Below, piece by piece: positions 39,601 through 51,600 of a DNA stretch of 64,000 nt (position 1 is its first letter; every line of letters starts with the position of its first letter). Below the pieces are notes generated by a model. It ran no database searches. It saw nothing but the letters and a program-made list of their open reading frames with translations, and was not told the origin of the DNA. The position numbers and the translations under genes were made by a program. Origin of the DNA: Aurelia coerulea (lineage: Eukaryota; Cnidaria; Scyphozoa; Semaeostomeae; Ulmaridae); assembly GCA_039566865.1 (NCBI GenBank), contig CM076962.1, positions 9,914,743 to 9,978,742 of the forward strand. The letters run 5' to 3'.

Positions 39601-42600
39601 CTTGAAATTTCCCGAATTTTTTTGAAGAAATCTGCTCCCCAGATGTTTGGGTGTACAAGTTTGGATGCCGGTTGAATTATCTCCAGGATTGACGGAGTTA
39701 TTGCCTCTCCAATAGACAAAATCGTCGAAGGCTTGTCGAGGCCTGTTTTTGCCACTTCAAGTCAGGTGATAAAGCCTCTTGAACTTTATAATTTGTTTCG
39801 CAACGAGCAAACTTTGGCCATGAATGAAAAAAGTAGTACAATACAGAAACTTCCCTAGAGTATTGCCACATGACTTGAAATGCGCGAACAAGCCTTTGTA
39901 GACTGTTTCAATTCACATAGAAACCTTAGGGGCATTGATTCTTGGACAAAAGAACATTTAGCGAAGACAATAGCAAAGACAATTGAAAGTGCAGATTTTG
40001 GTGTTTTCAGATCGTTCTTACAACAATCACTATTGTTATTACTATTGTCTCCCGGCCAGAATTTCTATTGTTCAAGGTTCAGTGCCTTATCGGTTTGTTT
40101 GTGGCCATAACTCCGCCAATCCTGGAGATATTTCAACGGCATCCAAACTTGTACACCCCCAAACATCTGGAGATGAGATTGCTTTAAAAAAGTCGGGAAT
40201 CTCAAGCAGTTTTTTGTCCTGGTTGCGTTTTATAAAGGTAGGTAAAATTTAGAAAAATCTTCACGAGTTTCTTTTGTCTCCTTCACTTTTTAGCCGGCTG
40301 ATTGGTCTCTAAAAATGAGGCTTTGGCGGTTTCGACCATGGGCTGCGAGCAATCGCCTATGTACGACGAATGATTCCTATGCTCTCACCCGTTATTTCTG
40401 CTATGCCCAGAAAAAAGTCGATTTTACTTGACCTCAACTATCTATCTGCAGCTGTTCAATTGAAACAAGTTCTCTTTGAAACACTCGGTACATCTGTTTT
40501 ATGGCAGTTATCGCTTAGAGATTATGTGTTCTACACTACAACCTTTCATTTCGCCATCTCTGAGTCTCCAAACTGACAAATTGCCTCGCTATATGACAAT
40601 ATTTCGCAAATTACATACTGTGCTCTGACTTGTTTTGGAAAAGTTACAAAGTGATGCATACAGTGCCATACAGCAGAATTCAGACTGTAGCGTTGTTCTG
40701 GAAGGGCCTTGAAGGCTTGCCGCATGACACAATGAGATTCACATCAAGAGTGAATTGAGAACTGTCTTGGTTCAAATCCTACCTCCCCAACGGCAAACAG
40801 TTTATCAGGGTTATAATGGTGTTGATTCGGATATTGGGGATATAGAAGTTGGTGTGCCGTAAGGTTCGTGTCTTGGACCCTTACTTTTCCTGATCTATGT
40901 CAACGATCTTCCACAAGGTATCCAAGACTCCACTGTTTCAATTTATGCTGACGATACCAGTCTTTGCCACTAGTCCAATGATATGACTCAGCTGAATGAG
41001 GCTATTAACAGCGGTCTGAGGCAACTGGATACGTGGCTAAAAGGTAACAAACTTTTTCTGAATGTAGCCAAAGCTCATTCCATACTGGTTGCCTGTAAAC
41101 AGAAACACAACATGCTTAAAAGTCGGAAAGAAGAGTTGGCATTGAAGATCCGTGAAAATGAACTTCAAGTTGTTGAAAAGAACAAATTACCTTGGTGTTG
41201 AAATTGACCACTCCTTGGACTGGTAGCAACATATAAAGGCTGTTTTTAGTTCTCGTGGAATTGGCCGCCAATAACAATATACTATTAAACTGCAAGCTCT
41301 GAAGATTGAAGCATATAGTATCTATCTTTTCTTTCATTTCCATAATTTTCTTCATAGTTCCAAGTCAACCACCCAAATCAGCAAATGCCAATGGCACTTC
41401 TGGATTTACAGCAATAGTACATTGGATACATATATCTCAAGAGTACTGGAATGGACCACCTGTTGGTACCCTGATAAAGTACGATAACAGCCATAGACAT
41501 AATGGTAGCGTGTCAGTCAGTTATCCCCAAAACTCAATTACTTTGAGTGGTCTTATACCAGTGTCAACATATGTGATAGATGTTTGTGAAATGACCAGTC
41601 CTGGACCTGGACCATGTCAGAGAGTGCAAGCGACTACTTTACCAAGTCGTAAGTGTTGGTAAATTATACATTCATAATTTCATCAAATGCAATTCAACAA
41701 TTGAGATGGTTGAAATGTGTAAGTAAGTGAAATATTTGCGAAAGTTCTACTGAAGTATGAATGAAATTTGAAAAGCTGACATGAAATAGGGTAGGTAGAG
41801 GTAATTTAGGTCTACTGGGAAATTCGAGTCTAATTGATTTTTTCGCTATCAAAGCAATCATATAATAATAAACAATTTATTTAAAGTTAGCAAAGACAAT
41901 AGCGTTAAGCTAATTAAGGCCAACTATACAGAATATATGCAAAAGTCTAATTACAAAAAACCTAGATTTGATACAAGAATTTTACACAATTTACAGCTGC
42001 AGTCAAAAGTTTTGATGGACTTAATATTTCTTTTACTAAGTACATTGAAATCTCTATTCATGGCTTAGTTGCTGATGAAATATATACTTTCAGAAGTTTT
42101 TTAAGGTCTTGAACTCCAAAACCGTGTCACGGATTTTTGATAAAATGTACTGTCTAAAAATAATGCCATTTTAAATTTGTGTAAATTTCTGAAATGCCGT
42201 TTTCAACTTTGAAACCTCTGTAAAAATCGGACCCGTGGATTTGTAGAAAATCGCTGACACGGTTTCGTAGTTACATGCTTTGTGACCATGTGGGCCAAGT
42301 TTCAAGCCATTTGATTGGTCCGTTGGGTACACAAAGATTTTTTAGTACCTACCAGTACTCCAGAATCCTGTTTCGAGAAATCAGGCTTTTATCAAATTCA
42401 GGAAAAAAGTGCGGGAAAAACGATTATGCTTGTAAGTGCAAACATGAAACCACAGGTCAAGCAATAAGGCTTAAGCGCGGTGTAGGTAAAGTTTTTGTCA
42501 ATAAAACCATAAAACAGCAACGAGGGATTTACGAATGTGGCTGTCACGAAATTCCGCTTGATGTGAAAATGGAGCAAGGGATGTTGCAGGTCATGCTGAA

Positions 42601-45600
42601 GGAAATGGAAAGCAAACTTTTTATTTACAGCAAACGATCGAGTTATTGGGAATGACTTCTTTGTGCTTTTTGATGGACAGTCATTATTAGTGCAGTAAAT
42701 TTCCCAGCTGGCACCGAGGCCCTGACGCTTCTTTTTTTCATCGATAATTTTTAAATCGCTGTGGCATTCCTTGCAAACCGAGGTCGCATTCAGTTGGGTT
42801 TCTAGTAAGGATAAACTTATCAAGAAAAGGTTCGCTGATGATTCAGATGCGCTTTCTTCGTTTGTGTCCTCTTCGTCCAACTCATCTAACTCAGATTCTG
42901 ATCCCTCCTCAGCATATAAACTTTCCTGGTCAAACCACGACCCCTTATCTGATGACGCAAGATTCGTTTTCTCTTCTCTTTCAAAGGATTTTTCAATTCT
43001 TTTTCTAAACTTTGGTCGTTTTTTCTGCACCCAGTCAGCTTTTCGAAAACGCCCCATTGCGAATGAATCAGTTGCGAAAGCAAAGGAGTTTTTGTTAAAC
43101 TTAAGTAGTTTCGAAGAATAATCGGATACTTTCTAGAGCTTCAATTTTCAGATCTGTCCTGGCCTGAACTTTGATTATGATCTTACAGCGTAGCAAACTT
43201 TCGATTTACGCCAATGCACGATCTATTTTTGTTTACAAATAATTGTTGATCTCAAGTTATATCATTTGCAAAGTGTTAAATGTGCTTCATAATTTTTTTG
43301 CCATTTGGTAGATTTTATTTCTGGTCTATTGGGGCATTGTTAGACGAGTCACATTGTGCAAGAATTGAAATGGCTCCCAAATCAAACAGCATAGGTTCCG
43401 AATCTTTAAAAAGGCTGGTGTAAAACTGAGTGACCTATTTCGTTGAACTTAATAACTTCAAAGAAACTGTAGCTAATTCTCTATAATTCTTACTGTTGGC
43501 ATTTTCTAAAATCTTCAATATCTTCAGAATTATAGTGATTTTCTTCTTTTTCAAGAATTCAAGAAAAATTTTCAAAAAACTAAAAACCATCGTAATGTCT
43601 AAACTGTTTGACGTACCATGATCTCATTATATTTGGAAGAAAACCATAGTTTATAAATGCCTTCTATATGCTATCAAGCAAAGTTCTCGTTTATGATTTA
43701 GAAATTTGAGGACGTCACATCCTCAATTAAGTTGAAATGTAAGATGCGCTGCAATTTCCAAAAATATTCAAAATTTATGAAAAGTCCAATGGTAGAACTA
43801 TAGATAAGTATCTAAAGTTTCTTTCAAGCCATTCAATCAGAAGAAATAGGTCATTGAATTTTACGTCCATCTTTTTACGCCGAGATAAAGATTTGGAACT
43901 TATGCTAAATCAAACAAGCATGAACAATATTGCAAATGAATGTATAAATCGAAACAATTGTTAGATGCACTACCGTTCATATTTTAGAGCAGAGACGCAA
44001 GGATTTATTTCGCTTAAGTTATATTTGGAATAAAAACGTTGTTTACTTCCATGCTTTCAAGACTAGGGTGGGCTGCGGTATTGGAATATTGCGCTGGTAC
44101 GCTTTATTTCTAATTTTCTCTGTACAAGTTCTCAAGTCTCTGGTTTTGAAATTCTGAAAGTTCAATCACAGTTATCCATAAAAGCGTTATAACATTTAAT
44201 CGTATTGGATTTACAATTTATCCTGATGAAATAGACATTGTTTTCTCAGAAAGACCCATATTTCCTGCTGACAGTTTAAAATTACACGCACGAGTGAAGA
44301 AACTAACAAAGTCGAAGATTGTTTTCAAACTTCAAATGAAAGAAATGGAAAGGGTGCTGAAGAACGACAATTAGTTCAATGTAAAGGTGCTCTAGGGACC
44401 TTCACAAATTGGTTCGAAACGATGGATGTCGACAAATAAAAACAACTTATGTTTAGAAACAAATAAACTAGTTCATCGGCATATCTTTTTAACGGCAATA
44501 TTCGTCGATCACAAGACAATTATCCACGGCAACATCGACGGCAATCTCCTAAATTCGTCTAAACATCAAGGCTTACACACAGACCTAGAGTATTGCTTTT
44601 TAATCTTCTTGTGTACCCAGTATCAATTATCAGTCACGAATGCCTGAGGTGCGATATCAAGTATCAGTCACGATTGTCTGAGGTAAACTCTCAAAGTTCT
44701 GTTGTCTAATATAGCATCCTCCTTTGGAGAGAAGACTCCCGGCTCCTACTTTTCCAGTTATTGAGTCTCTTGGCTCAAACAGTTCACTGAATAAACTGAG
44801 ATCATACTCCGGCCTTTCAAGCTGATATCTTCGTGGGTTAACGGCATCAAGTGTCTTGTTAAGTGCACAGACTCTTTTCACAACATCTAGCAATATGCCA
44901 CTTTAAATAGTGCTCTGTCAAACTCGTCTGTATCTTTATGGACAGGAGCTTTTATACTTGACTCGATCATTGCTGTCATTTCATCCATGACCGTTTGAGA
45001 TTTAATAAATAACTTACCAATGACCGCTATACTTTCTTTGCCATCGCTTTCAACGGCTTGTCCAGGTTGCTCTGTTGAAATATGTGTTATATGGAGATTT
45101 ATCAATTCATAACATAGTTTTGAAATAAAGGGATAACTCTGCTAGCTGCATGAAACATTCAGGAATTTGCGCTTTTGTTTTTTATGGGTAATCGACACAA
45201 GTCTATTGTATAGCCGCTATTAAAAGGCTGAAGAATACACGTGGAAATCCATTGTTTTCTTTCATTTCACAATAAAATGGCATGTGCAAACGTATCAAGT
45301 AAGGTAGGGTTTAGTGATATCCTGACCCGGACTAGCTTTAGATTTAAACGTTCTGATTACCTTAGATATTTTTATTTTCATATTCAAATGCTCATCGAGG
45401 ATTTTCAACTTCATAGCACCATCAAAAGCACCAGAAAATGTTACTGTTCAAAGCTTTATGGCACATGACACTATGAGAATAACATGGAAACAAATCGAGT
45501 CACAATATGTTCATGGGGACTTGAAAGGCTACAAAATAATTTCTAAATTACTGAAGATTGGTGGTCAATCAAAAGTTACAGCAAAATCAAGAGTGAAAAT

Positions 45601-48600
45601 GATTCATCCGTCAATGGTAGAAACAACACTAACTGGACTGGAGGCAAATTCTAAATACTCCATTGTGATTCTAGCATATAATGAGTATGGAGATGGGATT
45701 ACGTCCTCAGAAATTGTTGGAGGTATGTTAAATACTCAAACTATGACTATCTTTGTTCGCTTTGCGTTTCGTGTGATTAGTTCCATTTCACATGAGCGTT
45801 AGCCAATCAGATGCGCCATCCAGAACCATGAGTCGGCAAATTCTAACAGATAGTGTATACCTTGCCGTCTTATGCTAATTAAATTCCTCTAATAAGAGAC
45901 TGCACAAACTTTGTGCTGTAGCATTTTTATGGGTGCATGACAAGAGTTTTGGCATTGTATCCACAACTACACTCAGTAATTATGATGTATCCTTCTTCAT
46001 AAAGAGTCTGTTACTGTAAATTCAAGGTGAATTACCAGATATCTTTAATCCTAATCCGACCGGGGGGTTCCTGTCGGTTTTTTGCAGAGCATTCTTTAAC
46101 GGCAAAAGCTAAGACCCCCAAACTCTCTGGCAATTACTAACTATCTATTAGCTACATTTGAGAACAAAATTTTTGAACAATGGATGTCACGTGACAGGTG
46201 ACACTACTATATTTGGAAGGAGGTATTTGAAAAATTAATATTCAAATTCAAAATTTAAAATTAACATTCTTAAATGATGACGTCCCTCAGGCCGCCATTT
46301 TGGGTAATTTTTTCGCAATATTTGAAGCTTTTTCAACAGATGCTGTTAAGAATGCATAGAATTGCGTTATGAGATATTTTAAAAGCATTTTGAGGTAATT
46401 AATATGAATTTTTGGCGGAAAAACACAGTTCATAGCTATGACGTCATCAATCTTTGTCATTTTCTTCTAAAATAGCTGCCAAAACACTTCTATGCATCAT
46501 ATTCGAATTGTAGATGAAGAATACACCAAATAAGAAGGGAACTGTCATTTAAGCTACCTTTATTCCGTTTTTAGAACAAATCAGCCGGAAAACCATATAC
46601 TTTGACATTTTCCAGCATTATGACGTCATTGTGACGTCAACGAATGAGGTGGCCACGCCCAAAGCTACAAATCGGCTAAGAATAGTTAGTACTACATCCT
46701 TGCCAAGTTTTAATGATTTCCCTTTGGTCTACGGCTATTTATAGATGTTAAATAAAAACAAACGCTCGGTAGGATTAGGGTTAAAAAGCTCTCGGCAGGA
46801 GCTAGGAATGTTCAAGCGCGAGCGAAGCGAACACTTAACTTCCTAGTCATTAATGTAATTAGAAAAAGAAGAAGACCAAGAAGAGAATACTGAGGGACCC
46901 CACATGTAGCATTGAGATAGGTGGAGTTATGTCCATCTATTGAGACGTATTGCTTCCTTTCGGAGAGATAGGATTTGAACCAATCTAATGAAGTTCCCCT
47001 AATTCCACTATGCTCAAGCTTTGTTAGCAGAATATCATGATTCACTGCATCAAATGTCTTTTGCAAATCAATTCAAATTCCACAGCCTTATTTGATATGA
47101 TCGGATGAGTTCTTGGTGGCTACTGTCAGACTAATCGGTGAATGGTTAGTTCAATGGCTAGCACGAAATACAAATTGCAAAGCATATATAATTTCATACT
47201 GTGATTTTGCTAAGTTGGATGGTCTTTAATTGGATGCTGTTGGTAGACAACATTTCTTGAAATGAGGAATTACTTCGGCCAACTTCAATATATCAGGAAA
47301 GATCCCAGACTGAAATGACTCATTAGTAATTAGAGTAAATGTAGAGGATATCAATTGAGAAAGAAGTATTAGAATTTTCATAGAATGCGGTTTGGTCCGA
47401 GTGACTGGCTAGATTTTAAAGCAGATATTATATAAGATATTTCATAAGGAACTAAAGGTGCAATAAAAAAGAATTTCCAACTCTGTCAGCCATGAAATCC
47501 ACTTTTGACTTGTGGGATTTTGGTATATTTTTAGTGATATCATGGGAAACAGTAAACAGTAGCAAAGTACTCATTTAAAATTTTAGCAATAACTGCTGGA
47601 TCTGAAATAATGTTGCCATATTTATCTTTAAGCTTACATATCACATTCACACTACCTGATTTCCTGATAATTATAACCGATTTAATATCTGACTATAGCT
47701 ATTGCATGTTATTGCTGTTTTTCAGAAAATAGTCGAAGAAGTAGCTGGCTTTACCTTCTCTCAAAAACTCCAAAACCCGATGTCTGAACTTTTTGTAAAG
47801 TTCCATAAGAGACCGGTCCTTGTTTTTTAAGGTTTCTAAGCAGCCTGGCTTTTTCAATCAGACTTGGCAAAGTTGCAGATCAACTACCTAGCTAAAGATG
47901 GAACGAAAAAAATTGAGACTTTTTCGAGTAGTTTTGGAGGTAAATCCATTTTTCTGAAATCAACAAAAAGATTCGAACTAGGATTTGTGAAAGCCAGCGT
48001 TGACAAAAACATTGCGATTTGTCCATCTTTTGGTTGCCCAGACCATGCTGTACAATATCCTTTTTACTGCCTTTCGATAAGCCGAATGGTATTTATATTA
48101 CGGTTTCTCTCGCGAAGCATTATACTACAGTTTCTCTCGCGAAGCATTAACACTAATTAATGATTACCTCACAAATGGACAACAAAGAGTCAAAGTAAAT
48201 TGGTCATTTAGTTCGTGGAAAAGCGTCACACGCGGTTGTCCTCGGAGGTCAGTCTTAGGGCCTCTGTTATTCAACATATACATTAATGATCTTCTGCTTT
48301 TCATTCAAAACTTGGAATGTAATTATGCAGATGATTATGCAGATGACAATCTATGTCTGCGATAAGAACCTGGACAATATAGCTTATAGGCTTGAAAATG
48401 ACTGTAGTGTAGCTTTACAATGGTTTGCCAACAACTTAATGAAATTAAGTGCAGATAAATGCAATCTTTTGGTTCTTGGGCAGAGGTATGATGACCCTGT
48501 TACTGTTAGGATGGGAAATGCTAATGTTGTTAATAGCTCCGAAGAGAAGCTACTCGGAGATCAAAATGATAGCAAACTTTCCTACGATAACCACGTTTCC

Positions 48601-51600
48601 AAATTGTATCAAAAGGCTAGCAATAAACTTTATGCACTTGCTCGCATATCCCCTTACATGGATCAGAGCAAACTAAGAACATTCATGACGGATTTAATAC
48701 CAGTCCGTTTCAATACTGTCCCTTAATCTGGATGTTTCACAGCAGGCAGCTTAACAAAGAAATCAACAGAATAGAGGAAAGGGCTTTGAGAATTACTTAT
48801 AAGGATGCCAAATCTACTTATAATGAGCTATTATAGAAGGACTATTCATAAAAAGAACTTGCAGTTACTTATGACTGAAATGTACAAAACAAAAAATGAC
48901 CTGAGCCCTTCATTCATGCAGGAAATTTTCTGCGAAAATGAAAGTCATTACAATTTGCGTGACAATAACGAATTTTTCAAGCCTAGAGTGAGATCTGTCA
49001 ACAACGGGACAGAAAGCGTCCGATTTAAGGGTCCGCAGCTGTGGCAAACGTTACCACCAGCGATACGAAATTCAGAATCATTTTGTCAGTTTAAAAGATA
49101 AAGAAAAAATTGTCCATGTACATTATGCCGCTCTTTTATTCCAAATTTGGGTTTTTAAGATTATGATATTTGGATATCTGCTTTTATACTGTATACTTTT
49201 GATAACTTGTAAATATTTTATCCATTATTTTTCTTATGTAATATTTCTATTTTAAAGTTCAACGTTGGAATTAATTAGCTAATTACTTTTAGCTATATTT
49301 TTTATTGTAATCGAGCGATAAAGAAATTAATGATAAATAATAAATAATTGGAGAAATCAACTGTTTTCTGAGGAGAGTCATTTTGCGAAATGGCATCTCA
49401 CTGTTCACTGGAGCGGAAAGCAGAGTTACCGGTCAAGACTTGCAAAGTCTTGTGAGAGATTTTCTTTATTGAATTAAGAAAATCATGTTTGAAATATGAC
49501 AGGTGTTTTATAAGTGATGCCTGCCTGCTTGACAATTAGAAACTGAGGGAAATGATCTGTTATTTGAGTCATGATGTTACCACTTACAGTTTAATTGTGT
49601 GTGATTTTAGAAAATATATTGTCAATAATTTTGGAAGAACTTCCAGATATTCGAGAAGGATGAATGATGTATGGAAGAAATTGTTAGAAAAAATAGATTT
49701 GTTAGAGTTGTAATTCAGAAGTTTGCTGAGACCGACCCTTATTTGAGAAAGATACGATAGGCCTATTGGGTTATGAATACCAAAGACAGATCTTGCAGGG
49801 GGGCCAATTATTGAAAGAAGCTTTGTCTTAAAAACAGCAACGGATGGGGCAAGCCTGATTTCAGGATCAAGTTTATTCCATTCAGATATGCAGTCTGGAT
49901 AGAAGCTAGATTAAAATTTTTCTGTTCTTGCCCTAATTCGCCCAATATTTTTCTCAATGATTTCATCTACATCGTCGAACATTCGGAGGTGTGCAATTTT
50001 GCTGATGATAATACCACTTTTTCTTGTGATGACACTTTTGAAAGTGTGGCCTCAAACCTAGAAGAAGATATGCCTCAAGCGATCTCTTGGTTCAAAACTA
50101 ATCAAATGGTAGCCAATCCATCAAAATTCCAAGTTATGCTACTCGGTTTGAAGACAAATGATAATATTGTTCTCGATATTGGAAATGTATCTGTTGATAT
50201 TGTCAGTAGTGTTAAATTATTGGGGATTACCATAGACTCGAGACTAAAATTCAACCAACATGTGGAAAAATTATGTCAAAAAGCAAACAAAAAGATCTGT
50301 GCCTTCTCTAGAGTCTCAAATTATTTAAATGAGAAACAATCTCTTTTACTGTACAACTCATTCATAATGTCTCAGTTTAATTATTGTCCGTTGATATGGA
50401 TGTTTTGCGGAAAGGTTGCTAATAATGATCTCAAACGCACCCATAAGAGAGCGCTTCTATTTCTCTTCATCTTCTTTTGATGAGTTGTTACAGAGAGGAA
50501 AGGAGTGCACTATTCATCAAAAGAACTTGCAAAAGTTAATGCTCGAGGTTTATAGCAGTTTAACACAACAAAACCTTTCTTTTTTGTGGGATATGTTCCA
50601 TGAAAAGGACAATAATTACAATCTAAGATCAAAGAATCTGTTGATGTTGCCTCAAACTAAAACAACTACTTATGGCAACGATAGTTTGTCTTTTCGTGGT
50701 AGCATATTATGGAATTCCCTGCCCAATGATACAAAAATTGCCGCCTCCGTCTGTTCTTTCAAGTCATGCATAAAAAAATGGATTGGAGAGACTTGCCGTT
50801 GCAAAATTTGTAAATAGGGTATTTTAGGGTATTTTCATTTCTTATCGTGAACTGTAATTTATTTTGTTTTTGTAAATAGTTGGTCTTTATTAGTTCTTGA
50901 AGTAGAGCTATTTTTAACAACCAACTTTAAAGAATGTTATAATAACCTATAAACTTTAATTCTCCATATTTTGCTTTGAAAAGAATAACAGACGCATGGA
51001 CACAGCCTTGATTAAACGAATATGATAAAAATTTGGTAAGAATAATAAAGTCGTGCCACATCTCCAAAATAACCGTGCATGTGCTCCTTTTCCTCTTCTT
51101 TAATACAAAACACTTGGGATGGAATTTATTGCAAGGACCGATTCCTCAAAAGAAAAATCACTTTAAGAACAATTGAAGCATTTCAAGGTATACATTTTTT
51201 CAAAAACTAAAATTAAAGGTTGAAGCTGAAAATGCTTTTGAAAAATGCTTGCATGATGTCAAATCATGGCTAGGCCATTTCTCAAAACGTCTGGTTTCAG
51301 GTGCACTCCAAATTTTGACCTTGTGGAGTCATATCTCCGGTATTTGGTGGTCGATTTCAAAATACAGGGTATGTGCATTTAAGTTGAAGACCAACAAATG
51401 TAGCTATGAATTTATAAAGTCCCGACATTCTATCGTTGTGTTCCCTTGTTCAGTCAAAAGGGGATACTTTTTTGAGATACCCTGTATAAGCGCTCCGGAA
51501 TAGAAAATCAAGAGCTCTTTCAATTATCAAAAACGAACTAAGTATTAGAATGGTGATACATGCAACTGGGTAGAGTGCTGCTGTTCTTTGGTATGGCAGG

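Larger units (their letters stand above)
38205..40394. mobile_element. CCGGGT-ended foldback with two nested elements
   Basis: It starts TA-CCGGGTTCCCC 19 bp after the exon donor at 38185. The right end 'ttttgactcacccgt' is split by another insertion and resumes at 40384. The arms are related to the 37183 element ('ggccactcagttctgaaattatgag' at the left, mirrored by 'ctcagggcagaatggcc' at the right). Nested inside are 38621-39058 and 39424-40383. The right limit is approximate. Confidence 0.65.
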
